From the NCBI RefSeq assembly GCF_015550595.1, contig NZ_JADNBB010000001.1:181741-245740 (forward strand): 64,000 nt of DNA, in the 5' to 3' direction. A program made the translations under genes and the position numbers. The notes under the pieces were generated by a model. That model saw nothing but the letters and a program-made list of their open reading frames with translations, had not been told where the DNA came from and did not search any database. The first letter of the stretch is position 1. Each line of letters begins with the position of its first letter. Positions 36,055 through 45,620 of the stretch are shown piece after piece. This DNA comes from Parabacteroides goldsteinii (GTDB lineage Bacteria > Bacteroidota > Bacteroidia > Bacteroidales > Tannerellaceae).

Positions 36055-36062
36055 TATGTTTG
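36055..36062 (+). promoter_or_regulatory. -7 element before the PNPOx-like gene
   Basis: TATGTTTG 23 bp before the ATG at 36086; the -33 element is not clear. Confidence 0.5.
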
Positions 36063-36085
36063 CAAATGCATAATTAAAAAAGGCA

Positions 36086-36562
36086 ATGAAGACACTGGTA
36101 CACACTGAGAAAGAACATATAGAAGAGATCATCCGTAGCTGCGACGTCTGTTTCGTCGGTCTGGCAGATACGGATGGTACACCTTACGTTATTCCTATGA
36201 ACTTTGGCTATCGCGATGGTGTTATTTATTTACATTCTGCCCAGGAAGGTCGCAGCATTTCTATTTTGGAGCGTAATCCGAAGATCTGTATCACGTTCAG
36301 TACCGATCACGACTTGGTATTCCAGCATCCCGAAGTAGCTTGCAGCTATCGTATGCGTTCGAAAAGCGTCATAGCTTGGGGAGAAGTACGGTATGAAGAA
36401 GATTTCGATAAGAAAGTGGAAGCCCTGGATATTATTATGAAACAATATTCAGACAAAGAATTCCGTTATTCAGACCCGGCAGTTAAAAACGTAAAGATAT
36501 GGCTGGTAGACCTCGATGAAGTAACATGCAAAGAGTTCGGGGCACCACACAATAAATACTAA
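36086..36562 (+). CDS. Pyridoxamine 5'-phosphate oxidase-like (NimA-related) flavoprotein
   Basis: A 158-residue split-barrel protein of the pyridoxamine_ox_2 group. Signatures are ADTDGTPYVIPMNFGYRDGVIYLHSA and the later VIAWGEVRYEEDFDKKVEAL. The family binds FMN and includes the 5-nitroimidazole reductases (Nim), but most members have unknown substrates and this one should not be taken as a resistance gene. Followed 20 bp downstream by a lipoprotein gene. Confidence 0.85.
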   Translation: MKTLVHTEKEHIEEIIRSCDVCFVGLADTDGTPYVIPMNFGYRDGVIYLHSAQEGRSISILERNPKICITFSTDHDLVFQHPEVACSYRMRSKSVIAWGEVRYEEDFDKKVEALDIIMKQYSDKEFRYSDPAVKNVKIWLVDLDEVTCKEFGAPHNKY

Positions 36563-36582
36563 ACATTTAATAGAATGAGTAT

Positions 36583-37047
36583 ATGAAGAATTTGTTAGCG
36601 ATATTTTTAATGGCAATCCTGTTCGTTTCATGCGAAGGGCCACAAGGTCCTCCGGGAGAAAATGCCGAACCGACTTACTGGATCATAGAAAATGATATAG
36701 AAGTCAAATCAAGTGACTGGCAACTCAGCAAAAATGAAGCCGGAGAACCAATCTATACATACGATTTTAGGATCAAAGACAAAGATTATAACCTTTATAT
36801 GAAAGCTTACGAAAACGGCTTGGTTACCAGCTATATGTATCTGGATCACAAAGACGATAAACTGGAAGCACAAACACCGCTTCCCAATCCTGTAAACCGG
36901 CAAGACAAAGACGGCAACCAATGGACAGAAACCTACTCATACGATTACACTATTGACGGATTTATCATCTTCAAAGTGTCGATCTCTGATTTCTATCTCG
37001 ATCAAAAGCCGCCGACGACATATTTCAGAGTAGCTTTAACCTATTAA
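36583..37047 (+). CDS. Small lipoprotein with collagen-like triplets
   Basis: A 154-residue predicted lipoprotein (lipobox FVSC). Directly after the Cys comes a short collagen-like stretch (EGPQGPPGEN), then a soluble beta-rich domain with many Asp, Tyr and Lys residues (SSDWQLSKNEAGEPIYTYDF). Family not recognised; similar GPxGPxG lipoprotein leaders occur in other Bacteroidetes. It may be cotranscribed with the PNPOx-like gene 20 bp upstream. Confidence 0.75.
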   Translation: MKNLLAIFLMAILFVSCEGPQGPPGENAEPTYWIIENDIEVKSSDWQLSKNEAGEPIYTYDFRIKDKDYNLYMKAYENGLVTSYMYLDHKDDKLEAQTPLPNPVNRQDKDGNQWTETYSYDYTIDGFIIFKVSISDFYLDQKPPTTYFRVALTY

Positions 37048-37074
37048 AAGTACACATATATCAGATATTTAATG

Positions 37075-37082
37075 TACTTTTG
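37075..37082 (+). promoter_or_regulatory. -7 element of cysE
   Basis: TACTTTTG 23 bp before the ATG at 37106, matching TAnnTTTG. No -33 TTG at the usual distance. Confidence 0.5.
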
Positions 37083-37105
37083 CCCAAAATAAGATTTTCA
37101 AAATA

Positions 37106-38005
37106 ATGGGATTGCAAAAGCATAGCAAGGTACTGAATGAAACAGTAGAGAAGCTTTCGGACGAGAGCTCATACAAACAACTGTTCCATGCATACCGTGA
37201 CGAAGAGGCATTACCTTCGGGAGAAGTACTGAAGGACATCATAGACCTGTGCCGCGCAATCCTGTTCCCGGGCTACTACGGGAATGCGCGGATCAATAAA
37301 CAAACGATCCGCTTCCATACCGGAGTGAACGTAGAAACCCTGCATACCTTGCTCTGCCGGCAGATCTATGCCGGACTTTGCCTGGCTGATACCAGCTGTA
37401 CTTCCTGCCCGGAAGAAAAAATACAAGCCCGTGCGGAAGCACTAACCGAAGCATTCATCGCAACCCTTCCGGAGATGCGAAGCCTGCTCGCTACCGATGC
37501 CGAAGCCGCCTACAACGGCGACCCCGCCGCACAGAACATCAGTGAAGTGATATTCTGCTACCCCGGGTTCCGGGCCATCTGCAACTACCGTATCGCACAC
37601 CAGCTCTATAAGCTCCGTGTCCCTTTCATCCCCCGTATGATCACCGAAATGGCTCATTCCGAAACAGGAATCGACATTCATCCGGGAGCTGAGATCGGAC
37701 ACTATTTCTCTATCGACCACGGAACAGGAACCGTGATAGGCGAAACCAGTATCATCGGGAACCGTGTACGTATCTTCCAGGGCGTCAGCCTTGCCGGAGA
37801 GAAATTGCCCCCCGACGAAAACGGGAATGCCATCCGCGGCGTAGCCCGTCACCCGATCCTGGAAGACGACGTAACAGTCTATTCCAATGCTACTCTGCTG
37901 GGCAGGATACGGATCGGCAAAGGAGCGACGGTCTGTGGTAACGTCTGGATCACCGGCGATGTTCCTCCCGGCGACGTGATTACGCAAAATAAAATAACTA
38001 AATAA
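37106..38005 (+). CDS. cysE: Serine O-acetyltransferase
   Basis: Makes O-acetylserine from serine and acetyl-CoA, the first committed step of cysteine synthesis. It has 299 residues. An all-helical N-terminal domain is followed by a left-handed beta-helix of hexapeptide repeats (TGIDIHPGAEIGHYFSIDHG, GTVIGETSIIGNRVRIFQGVSLAG, RHPILEDDVTVYSNATLLG) carrying the catalytic His residues in FSIDHGTG and RHPIL. The long N-terminus and the EPQ-less C-terminus match the EpsC/SatA-like group common in Bacteroidetes. The next gene starts 25 bp downstream. Confidence 0.93.
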   Translation: MGLQKHSKVLNETVEKLSDESSYKQLFHAYRDEEALPSGEVLKDIIDLCRAILFPGYYGNARINKQTIRFHTGVNVETLHTLLCRQIYAGLCLADTSCTSCPEEKIQARAEALTEAFIATLPEMRSLLATDAEAAYNGDPAAQNISEVIFCYPGFRAICNYRIAHQLYKLRVPFIPRMITEMAHSETGIDIHPGAEIGHYFSIDHGTGTVIGETSIIGNRVRIFQGVSLAGEKLPPDENGNAIRGVARHPILEDDVTVYSNATLLGRIRIGKGATVCGNVWITGDVPPGDVITQNKITK

Positions 38006-38030
38006 ATATCTTTTCTTACAACGCACACAA

Positions 38031-39641
38031 ATGAGTAACGAAACATTTGACATGGTGGCCAAAACCCTATACGGGTTAGAAGAAATACTGGCCGGTGAGT
38101 TATTAGCTATTGGCGCTAACGATATCGAAATCGGACGCCGGATGGTATCTTTCACAGGAGACAAAGAAGTGCTTTACAAAGCAAACTTCTACTGCCGCAC
38201 CGCACTGCGCATCCTGAAACCGATTTATCGCTTTAAAGCCAAAGACGCCGATACGGTTTACAAGGAAGTAAAGAAAGTAGTATGGGAAAACTACATGTCA
38301 CTGGACAAGACCTTCGCGATCGACTCCGTGATCTATTCCGACGATTTCAACCATTCAAAGTTCGTTGCCTACCGCACGAAAGACGCGATCGTCGACTATT
38401 TTATGGAGAAGCACAACAAGCGGCCTTCCGTACGTGTGAATAATCCGGACTTATATATCAACATACATATCTCGCACAACGACTGTACACTGTCGATCGA
38501 CAGTTCGGGCGAGAGTCTGCACAAACGCAGCTACCGTGTCGAGCAGACAGAAGCTCCGTTGAACGAAGTACTGGCCGCCGGCATGATTCTGAAGACCGGC
38601 TGGAAAGGCGAGACGAACTTCGTCGACCCGATGTGCGGCTCCGGTACGTTGCTGATCGAAGCAGCCATGATCGCCCTCAACATTGCTCCGGGTATCCATC
38701 GCAAAGAATTCGCCTTCGAGAAATGGATCGATTTCGACCAGGAACTGTTCGACCGCATCTACAACGACGAAAGCCGGGAACGCGAGTTCACCTTCAAATG
38801 CTATGGCTCGGATATCAACCCGACAGCTATCGAAATTGCCCAGAAGAATATCCGCAGTGCCGGACTGGTTAAATACATCGACCTGCAAACACTGCCCTTC
38901 CAGCAGTATGCAGACGCACCGCAACCGGGTATCATGGTAACCAACCCTCCTTACGGCGAACGTATATCCAGCCGCGACCTGCTCGGACTTTATACGATGA
39001 TCGGCGAACGCATCAAACATGTATTCACCGGTTATAAAGTATGGATACTGAGCTACAAAGACGAATGTTTCGACAAGATCGGCCTGCGTCCGAGCGAGAA
39101 GATGAAACTGATCAACGGTTCGCTCGACTGCGAATACCGTTGCTACGATATCTTTGAAGGAAAGAACAAAGATTATAAGAAAGCATTGAACGAAGAAGGA
39201 GGGGAAGCATCTTCCGCCCCACGTCCTAAGACGGAGTTCCCCAGAAAAGAATATGGAAGCCGGAACAACGACCGTCCTGCCGGCCGCCCTAATTTCAAAT
39301 CCGACCGTATGGATAGTCCAGCCCGCCGTTTTGCCGCCGCCCATAGCGAAGATGAAAGCGAACGCGCTTCGGCAGCTCCCGGCAAGCGTTTCTTCGGCGA
39401 AGAACGGGGAGACGGACGCCCGGCCCGCAAACAATTCGGTAGCGAACGTCCGGTTCGTCCCATTTTGCTGAAAGCCGGCGAGAAACGTCCGGTCAAGATG
39501 CGTTACAAAGACGAAGACGATAAGTTCTCGAAGAACAGAAAGGATTTTGGAGACAGAAAACGTAGAAGTGGAGAAGGACGCTCATTCAAGAAACCATTCA
39601 AAAGAGGCACTGATGATTTTAAAGACAAATTCGACGATTAA
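38031..39641 (+). CDS. THUMP-domain class I rRNA methyltransferase (RlmL/RlmKL N-terminal type)
   Basis: Predicted 23S rRNA guanine-N2 methyltransferase. It has 536 residues: an N-terminal ferredoxin-like and THUMP region (about 1-160), a Rossmann methyltransferase with FVDPMCGSGTLLIEAA (SAM-binding motif I), CYGSDINPTAIEIAQKN and the catalytic motif VTNPPYGERI, then a ~150-residue tail. The tail is highly basic and low in complexity (repeated RR, KR, GR, RPARK, KRGTDD), probably disordered and RNA-binding. The last 29 bp overlap the next gene. Confidence 0.88.
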   Translation: MSNETFDMVAKTLYGLEEILAGELLAIGANDIEIGRRMVSFTGDKEVLYKANFYCRTALRILKPIYRFKAKDADTVYKEVKKVVWENYMSLDKTFAIDSVIYSDDFNHSKFVAYRTKDAIVDYFMEKHNKRPSVRVNNPDLYINIHISHNDCTLSIDSSGESLHKRSYRVEQTEAPLNEVLAAGMILKTGWKGETNFVDPMCGSGTLLIEAAMIALNIAPGIHRKEFAFEKWIDFDQELFDRIYNDESREREFTFKCYGSDINPTAIEIAQKNIRSAGLVKYIDLQTLPFQQYADAPQPGIMVTNPPYGERISSRDLLGLYTMIGERIKHVFTGYKVWILSYKDECFDKIGLRPSEKMKLINGSLDCEYRCYDIFEGKNKDYKKALNEEGGEASSAPRPKTEFPRKEYGSRNNDRPAGRPNFKSDRMDSPARRFAAAHSEDESERASAAPGKRFFGEERGDGRPARKQFGSERPVRPILLKAGEKRPVKMRYKDEDDKFSKNRKDFGDRKRRSGEGRSFKKPFKRGTDDFKDKFDD

Positions 39642-41829
39642 ACATCTGCTGCTCCTTTGTATGTTCGCTTTATCTACACCTATGACATTGATGGCGCAAG
39701 ACAAACAGTTTACTTTACACGACCTGATCCCCGGAGGGAAAACGCACAGCCGCTTCGTTCCGGAAAACCGGTCGCAGTTGCAATGGGTCGGCGACGACAT
39801 GTATATATATGTAGAAAAGAACAGCGTAATAGGAGCCAAACCGAAACATTACCCGGAGATACGTGTCAGCCTCTCCGGGCTGAATGAGGCGTTACAGGCT
39901 GCCGGACTAGATACTGTGGGACGTATGCCGTCTTTCTCGGTACCTTACAAAGACAAACAGATACTGGCGTTCACCTCCAAGCAGCACCGTATCCATTACG
40001 ATATGCAGCAACATAAGGTGGTAGCCGACTACAAGCTGGACCGAAAATGGAGCAATTACGAGTTCTGCCCGGTCAACAACTACCTGGCTTTCACGGAAGG
40101 CAACAACATACAGATCCTTTTGCCGGAGAACCGACCGGAGATTGTTACACGTGAAACAAAAGACGGTATCGTGTGCGGACAGGCCGTTCACCAGCGGGAA
40201 TTCGGCATCAACAAAGGCCTGTTCTGGTCGCCGGAAGGTGACGCCCTGGCTTTCTACCGCATGGACGAGAGCATGGTGACCGACTATCCGATCGTCAATA
40301 TCGATGCCCGCTGTGCAAAGGTCGAACCCGTTAAGTACCCGATGGCAGGAATGAAAAGCCATGAAGTGACGGTAGGCGTCTACAACCTGGCAAGCGGCAA
40401 CACAGTCTGGCTGAAAACCGGTACCCCCAAAGAAAAATACCTGACGAACATCGCCTGGAGCCCTGACGGGAAAAGCATCTATATCGCGGAATTGAGCCGT
40501 GACCAGAACGAAATGCACCTGGTACGCTACTCTGCCCTGACAGGCGAAAAGGAGGCCGACCTGTTCACCGAAACAAACGAACGTTATGTCGAGCCGCTTC
40601 ATCCCGTACTCTTCCTGCCCAACGACCCGGATAAGTTCATCTGGCAAAGCCAACGCGACGGATACAACCATCTTTACCTGTACGATACGACCGGCAAGCT
40701 ATTGAAACAGCTCACCAAAGGCGAATGGGTTGTCACGGGCGTAAACGGCTTTGATGCCAAAGGCGAAAACCTTTTCCTCACTTCCACCCAACCGCACATG
40801 CTGAGTTCGTTCAGCTACGGGACACCGATGAACGTGAACGGCTGGAGGCTAAACCTGAAGAAAGGCGACACACAGCTCCTCACCTGGAGCGCCGGCCTGA
40901 AAAGCGTGCATACCCTGTCCGTGAGTCCTTCCGGGAAATATGCGATAGATAGCTACGAAGCCCCTAAGATACCGCGTAATATCGACATTGTACAAACGAA
41001 GGACGGAAAGGTACTCGAAAACCTCCTGACCGCTAAAAACCCGTACGAAGGCTATGCGATGCCTGAGATAGAAGCCGGCATACTAAAGGCTGCCGATGGC
41101 ACGACCGACCTGCATTACCGCCTGGTAAAACCTGTCGGACTGGATGAAAACAAGAAATACCCGACCATCGTCTACGTCTACGGCGGCCCTCACTCGCAAC
41201 TGGTTACAGGCGGATGGCTGAACGGCGTAAGAGGCTGGGATATCTATATGGCACAGCGCGGATATGTAGTCTACACCATCGACAACCGGGGAACTTCGAA
41301 CCGGGGATTTGCTTTCGAAAGCGTAATCCACCGCAACTTGGGAGTGAACGAGATGGCCGACCAAATGAAGGGTGTGGAGTACCTCAAATCGTTGCCCTAC
41401 GTGGATGCCGACCGCATCGGTGTACACGGATGGAGTTACGGAGGCTTCATGACGACCAACCTGATCCTGACGTATCCCGATGTATTCAAAGTCGGTGTAG
41501 CCGGTGGCCCGGTGATCGACTGGAGCAATTACGAGATCATGTACGGCGAACGGTATATGGATCGTCCGCAGGATAATCCCGAAGGATATAAGAATGCCAA
41601 CATGAAGCTGAAAGCAGGCAACCTGAAAGGCCACCTGCTCCAGATACACGGCGACATCGACCCGGTAGTGGTATGGCAACACAGCCTCGGCTTCCTGAAA
41701 GCCTGCGTGGATGCAAATACCTACCCTGATTATTTCGTATATCCCCGTCACCAGCATAATGTGATCGGCAAAGACCGTCCGCATCTGTATGAGAAGATTA
41801 CACGATACTTTGATGATTATTTAAAATAA
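39613..41829 (+). CDS. S9-family dipeptidyl peptidase IV-like / prolyl tripeptidyl peptidase
   Basis: Exported serine peptidase that removes N-terminal peptides after proline. From the ATG at 39613 it has 738 residues and a signal peptide (STPMTLMAQ). It overlaps the preceding gene by 29 bp. Residues about 40-470 form the DPP-IV beta-propeller. The alpha/beta hydrolase domain has GWSYGGF (S608), HGDIDPVV (D683) and RHQHNVIG (H715), a complete triad. Whether it releases di- or tripeptides cannot be judged by eye. It contributes to peptide use, a main nutrient source in this group. Confidence 0.92.
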   Translation: MILKTNSTIKHLLLLCMFALSTPMTLMAQDKQFTLHDLIPGGKTHSRFVPENRSQLQWVGDDMYIYVEKNSVIGAKPKHYPEIRVSLSGLNEALQAAGLDTVGRMPSFSVPYKDKQILAFTSKQHRIHYDMQQHKVVADYKLDRKWSNYEFCPVNNYLAFTEGNNIQILLPENRPEIVTRETKDGIVCGQAVHQREFGINKGLFWSPEGDALAFYRMDESMVTDYPIVNIDARCAKVEPVKYPMAGMKSHEVTVGVYNLASGNTVWLKTGTPKEKYLTNIAWSPDGKSIYIAELSRDQNEMHLVRYSALTGEKEADLFTETNERYVEPLHPVLFLPNDPDKFIWQSQRDGYNHLYLYDTTGKLLKQLTKGEWVVTGVNGFDAKGENLFLTSTQPHMLSSFSYGTPMNVNGWRLNLKKGDTQLLTWSAGLKSVHTLSVSPSGKYAIDSYEAPKIPRNIDIVQTKDGKVLENLLTAKNPYEGYAMPEIEAGILKAADGTTDLHYRLVKPVGLDENKKYPTIVYVYGGPHSQLVTGGWLNGVRGWDIYMAQRGYVVYTIDNRGTSNRGFAFESVIHRNLGVNEMADQMKGVEYLKSLPYVDADRIGVHGWSYGGFMTTNLILTYPDVFKVGVAGGPVIDWSNYEIMYGERYMDRPQDNPEGYKNANMKLKAGNLKGHLLQIHGDIDPVVVWQHSLGFLKACVDANTYPDYFVYPRHQHNVIGKDRPHLYEKITRYFDDYLK

Positions 41830-41840
41830 ATTACGACGAT

Positions 41841-43109
41841 ATGAACATTCTGTTATTAGGCTCCGGCGGCCGCGAACACGCAATAGCCTGGAAGATTGCC
41901 CAAAGCCCGAAAGTAGACAAATTATTCATTGCCCCCGGCAACGCAGGTACTGCGCAGGTGGGAACCAATGTACATATCAAGGCAGACGATTTCCAGGCCA
42001 TCAAGGATTTTGTTCTGGCAAACAACGTGGGCATGGTAGTTGTCGGCCCGGAAGACCCGTTGGTAAAAGGTGTCTACGACTTCTTCAAGAACGACGCTTC
42101 CCTGACCGATATCCCGGTGATCGGTCCCTCTAAAGCCGGTGCACAGCTGGAAGGCAGCAAAGACTTTGCCAAGGCTTTCATGATGCGTCACAACATACCG
42201 ACAGCCCGTTACAAGAGTATCACTGCCGAAAACCTGGAAGAAGGCTATGCCTTCCTCGAATCGCTGGCAGCTCCTTACGTATTGAAAGCCGACGGACTGG
42301 CGGCCGGTAAAGGTGTATTGATCCTCGAAACACTGGAAGAAGCGAAAAAGGAACTGGGCGACATGCTGAACGGTATGTTCGGCGATGCCAGCAAGACAGT
42401 CGTTATCGAAGAGTTCCTGACAGGTATCGAATGCTCCGTATTCGTCATGACCGACGGCACAAACTACAAAGTACTTCCGGTAGCCAAAGATTATAAACGT
42501 ATCGGTGAAGGCAACACAGGCCTCAACACCGGCGGTATGGGTGCCGTTTCCCCTGTTCCTTTCGCCGACGAAGCCTATATGGCAAAGGTGGACGAACAGA
42601 TCATCCGTCCGACCATCGAAGGACTGAAAGCGGAAGGGATCGACTACAAAGGTTTCATCTTCCTCGGCCTGATTAACGAGAACGACCCGAAGGTGATCGA
42701 ATACAACTGCCGTATGGGTGACCCGGAGACGGAAGTAGTTATGCTCCGTATCCAAAGCGACCTGGTAGACCTGCTGGAAGGCGTAGCCGAGGGTAATCTC
42801 GACAAGCGCACACTGACGATAGATCCGCGTGCCGCCGTTACCGTTATGTTGGTGAGCGGCGGTTATCCCGAAGCCTATGAAAAAGGCAAATTGATCTACG
42901 GCCTGGACGATGTTCCATCCGACAACATCCTTTTCCACGCCGGCACCGTTGCCGCGAGCGGCCGTATCATGACCAACGGGGGACGCGTCATCGCCGTCAG
43001 CTCTTACGGAGCCGACAAGGAAGAGGCCCTGGCCCGCTCTTTTGCCGGTGCAAAGAAAATACTCTTCGACAAGAAGTATTTCAGAAGCGATATAGGGTTC
43101 GATTTGTAA
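41841..43109 (+). CDS. purD: Phosphoribosylamine-glycine ligase
   Basis: Second step of purine synthesis, ATP-dependent joining of glycine to phosphoribosylamine. It has 422 residues, the standard length. Conserved features are [17 protein letters not shown] at the N-terminus, [14 protein letters not shown], the ATP-grasp region [39 protein letters not shown] and [14 protein letters not shown]. It lies 11 bp after the S9 peptidase and 6 bp before the next gene, so it is probably in one transcript with them. Confidence 0.97.
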   Translation: MNILLLGSGGREHAIAWKIAQSPKVDKLFIAPGNAGTAQVGTNVHIKADDFQAIKDFVLANNVGMVVVGPEDPLVKGVYDFFKNDASLTDIPVIGPSKAGAQLEGSKDFAKAFMMRHNIPTARYKSITAENLEEGYAFLESLAAPYVLKADGLAAGKGVLILETLEEAKKELGDMLNGMFGDASKTVVIEEFLTGIECSVFVMTDGTNYKVLPVAKDYKRIGEGNTGLNTGGMGAVSPVPFADEAYMAKVDEQIIRPTIEGLKAEGIDYKGFIFLGLINENDPKVIEYNCRMGDPETEVVMLRIQSDLVDLLEGVAEGNLDKRTLTIDPRAAVTVMLVSGGYPEAYEKGKLIYGLDDVPSDNILFHAGTVAASGRIMTNGGRVIAVSSYGADKEEALARSFAGAKKILFDKKYFRSDIGFDL

Positions 43110-43115
43110 ACAAAG

Positions 43116-44126
43116 ATGCAAGGATCCTACAGTTACACACGCAGGCACAGTTTATCCGGCACAGGTACATTCGTTGCCGTGTTACTGGCCTGTGTCGTAT
43201 GCTGGGTAATCAGCTACATGAATTCGGTGGGATATCCGGTATATGGCGAGGTGACTGCCCCTCCGTTGTGGAACGCCATCTGCCAGGTACTGCCCGGCAA
43301 GGCTTTCACCTACGGCATCGGTATATTATTGATGTTCGGAGGTGCTTTCCTGATCCACCGGGCCAACTATATACTGGTCCTGATCCGGGAAAAGACGCTG
43401 TTGCCTTTTCTCTTTTATGTACTGTTCATCAGCACCAATCCGGACTTCCTCCCACTGAAATCGACTTCGCTGGGTGTATTTTGCCTCATACTGGCTATCT
43501 ACCAGCTATTCATGTCCTATCACGACCCGGAAGCCAAAAGCAACGCCTACAACGCGGCACTGCTCATCGGTGTAGGTAGCCTGTTATGGATTCATATCCT
43601 GTGGTTCCTGCCGCTGTTCTGGATGGGGATGTATAACTTCAGGACATTGAACCTGCGGACCTTCCTTGCCTCCCTATTAGGGGTCGGCACGATCTACTGG
43701 TTCCTGTTGGGCTGGTGTGTCTGGTTCCGCGACTTCACGCCGTTCACGATCCCGTTTGCCTCCCTGCTTAAGATACGTTTCCTGGTTTCACAGGAGATCG
43801 GGCTATTGGACTGGATCGGTATACTCTGGGTAGCCTTCCTGACAACCGCTTCCGCCATCAACATTATTACACATGAGTTCGAGGATGTCTTGCGTACACG
43901 CCAATTCTTATCCTTCCTGATCGCCATGTCGGTATGGGCATTCGCTCTTTATTTCCTTTATGAGCAGGCCTCCGAAGAGTTCCTGGAAACAGCTTGTGTG
44001 CCTGCCTCGATACTGATAGCCCATTTCTTCACCGTTATGCGGGGTAAGATCATCTTCTGGATGTTCTATTCGACAATTGTACTTTTTATTTCCCTCATGA
44101 TATTACGTCTATGGAATTTCTTATAG
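43116..44126 (+). CDS. Multi-pass inner-membrane protein, family not recognised
   Basis: A 336-residue hydrophobic protein with about ten predicted helices (TFVAVLLACVVCWVISYMN, YILVLIREKTLLPFLFYVLFI, LIGVGSLLWIHILWFLPLFW, FLASLLGVGTIYWFLLGWCVW and others). No catalytic motif is evident. It resembles the uncharacterised Bacteroidetes membrane proteins sometimes grouped as DUF6427, but this is a weak impression. It lies 6 bp after purD and overlaps the next gene by 16 bp. Confidence 0.75.
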   Translation: MQGSYSYTRRHSLSGTGTFVAVLLACVVCWVISYMNSVGYPVYGEVTAPPLWNAICQVLPGKAFTYGIGILLMFGGAFLIHRANYILVLIREKTLLPFLFYVLFISTNPDFLPLKSTSLGVFCLILAIYQLFMSYHDPEAKSNAYNAALLIGVGSLLWIHILWFLPLFWMGMYNFRTLNLRTFLASLLGVGTIYWFLLGWCVWFRDFTPFTIPFASLLKIRFLVSQEIGLLDWIGILWVAFLTTASAINIITHEFEDVLRTRQFLSFLIAMSVWAFALYFLYEQASEEFLETACVPASILIAHFFTVMRGKIIFWMFYSTIVLFISLMILRLWNFL

Positions 44127-44560
44127 AATATGGATACATCGGGGTGTTTATCGCCTCATTCCTGGCAGCTACCATCTTGCCCTTCAGTAGTGAGGTAGTA
44201 CTGACAGGTGTGCTGCTGGCCGGCTCCTCCTACTGGCCCTGCATGATCGCCGCCACCCTGGGTAATTTCCTGGGCGGTATGAGTTGCTACTGGCTCGGTA
44301 TGCTCGGCAAAGTGGAATGGATCGAAAAATACCTCAAACTGGATGCCAAGAAGCTGCAAAAGGTACAGGATTGGATCGCGGGGAAAGGCTCCTGGATGGG
44401 CTTCTTCGTCTTCCTGCCCGGCATTGGCGACTTTATCGCAGTGGCGCTGGGTTTCCTCCGCGCCAACATCTGGATCGTCGCCATCTCCATGTTCCTGGGC
44501 AAAGCCATCCGCTATTGGGTGTGGATGGAGTTCGTTTATAAGGTGCAGGGGTGGCTATAA
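44111..44560 (+). CDS. YqaA-like DedA-superfamily membrane protein
   Basis: A 149-residue inner-membrane protein of the DedA/SNARE-associated superfamily. Characteristic segments are IEYGYIGVFIASFLAATILPFSSEVVL, TLGNFLGGMSCYWLG and GFFVFLPGIGDFIAVALGFLRAN. DedA-type proteins include undecaprenyl-phosphate and lipid transporters; YqaA itself is uncharacterised. It overlaps the upstream membrane gene by 16 bp, a sign of translational coupling. Confidence 0.88.
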   Translation: MEFLIEYGYIGVFIASFLAATILPFSSEVVLTGVLLAGSSYWPCMIAATLGNFLGGMSCYWLGMLGKVEWIEKYLKLDAKKLQKVQDWIAGKGSWMGFFVFLPGIGDFIAVALGFLRANIWIVAISMFLGKAIRYWVWMEFVYKVQGWL

Positions 44561-44571
44561 GCTGCCGGTAT

Positions 44572-44870
44572 TTATGGGATGCGGATGATTACACCGGTAA
44601 AGACATTCCCACGGCGGACGTAGATGGGATAATCTTTCCGGTAATACGTATAGTTGCAGGTAACCGTTAATTTTCCACCGTCGATCTGCACATCGAACAT
44701 ATCGTCAGTCTGATAGTCGAATTACCTAACCAGGTTCGTCCGTTATCTTCATTTAGCATATTCAATGTAGTAATATTCTGCAAGTCTACAGAATCATCGT
44801 CGTCGGAACAGGAAGCTACTAAAAACACATTCGCAATGAGCAAAAGTTGGAATAACAGATTCTTTTTCAT
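44572..44870 (-). pseudogene. Frameshifted small lipoprotein gene
   Basis: The open frame 44667-44870 encodes a lipoprotein start (lipobox VASC, then SDDDDSVDL) and stops after 67 codons. A neighbouring - frame continues without a stop from the point near 44722 (FDYQTDDMFDVQIDGGKLT, CNYTYYRKDYPIYVRR, ending GVIIRIP) to a stop at 44572. Joining the two after WLGN would restore a small lipoprotein of about 100 residues. The total length is not a multiple of three, as expected for a single-base deletion or a sequencing error. A -7 promoter element lies upstream at 44910. Confidence 0.7.
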
Positions 44871-44909
44871 CTTTTATTAAATTCTAGTTTTACAATAGGT
44901 AAAAGTTCT

Positions 44910-44917
44910 CAAAGATA
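44910..44917 (-). promoter_or_regulatory. -7 element of the frameshifted lipoprotein gene
   Basis: TATCTTTG on the - strand, 39 bp before the start codon; the -33 element is not clear. Confidence 0.45.
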
Positions 44918-44979
44918 TTTATATTATCAATGACCGAAAGCTTTTCTCCTCTAAAAAATAATAATATATCCCGGCCATT

Positions 44980-45417
44980 TCATCTCCCCGCACTTCTCCA
45001 TTGCGAAGCCGGCATACCGACATGCTTGATAAAAGCACGGCTGAAAGTCTTCACCGAGCTATATCCTGTCGCACCTGCAATCTTCCCCAGCGGCCAATCC
45101 GTATGATCCAGCAGGTCTGCGACAACCAGCCAACGGTATTTCTCGATCCATTTGTCGGCGGGCAGTCCGGTCAGAACCTTAATACAACCCGACAGTTCCG
45201 TGGTTGTCAGATTCAGCTTCTTCGCATAAAATCCCGGATGATGGATCATGTAATGGTGAACCATCTCGACAAAAAGGTCGAAAAACTCGCTTCCCGTCTG
45301 TTTATTATAGACGATCCCCGTTTGCATGCCGTGCCAAAGCTCTTCCTCCGTTGCTTCACGCCCGAGGAAAGAGATGAAGATATCTTTCGGAGTATATTTA
45401 CGGTATTCTATTTTCAT
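44980..45417 (-). CDS. Short AraC-family DNA-binding protein
   Basis: A 145-residue protein that is little more than an AraC-type DNA-binding domain. It has two HTH-like helices (LGKIAGATGYSSVKTFSRAF is the conserved second one), followed by VGMPASQW. The N-terminal ~45 residues (KYTPKDIFISFLGREATEE) are not a cupin sensing domain. It may be a stand-alone regulator without its own effector domain. A 200-bp region with direct repeats lies upstream. Confidence 0.83.
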   Translation of the reverse strand: MKIEYRKYTPKDIFISFLGREATEEELWHGMQTGIVYNKQTGSEFFDLFVEMVHHYMIHHPGFYAKKLNLTTTELSGCIKVLTGLPADKWIEKYRWLVVADLLDHTDWPLGKIAGATGYSSVKTFSRAFIKHVGMPASQWRSAGR

Positions 45418-45497
45418 GATAGTATCTTTTTGAGGAGATTATTCTATTTTACACACACAAATTCGTTCCCACAATATCCAGAAGACGAATTTATACA

Positions 45498-45552
45498 TTA
45501 TTATTCACCCTTGGATTAATCAGAGGACTAATTACAGAGATATTATTCACCC
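45498..45552. repeat. Two 13-bp direct repeats upstream of the short AraC gene
   Basis: ATTATTCACCCTT occurs at 45498-45510 and 45540-45552, a period of 42 bp (four helical turns). The surrounding 45418-45620 region also has several ACGAATT/AATTCG motifs. AraC-family proteins bind direct repeats, so autoregulation is plausible. Confidence 0.55.
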
Positions 45553-45620
45553 TTCTAAAAATGCAAGAACGAATTATAGATCACAAATTCGCCCTTACAC
45601 TATTGCGGAAACGAATTTAC

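Noticed and set aside
36086-36562. Calling the PNPOx-like gene a nitroimidazole-resistance (nim) gene
   Set aside because: The family contains Nim enzymes, but most members do not confer resistance. Sequence alone by eye does not separate them.
38451-39434. Long antisense open frame (327 codons) over the rRNA methyltransferase gene
   Set aside because: It is fully contained in a well-supported + gene with catalytic motifs. Its composition is an artefact of reading the complementary strand of a GC-rich gene.
41922-43148. Long antisense open frame (408 codons) over purD
   Set aside because: purD is unambiguous on +. The antisense frame has no domain or promoter.
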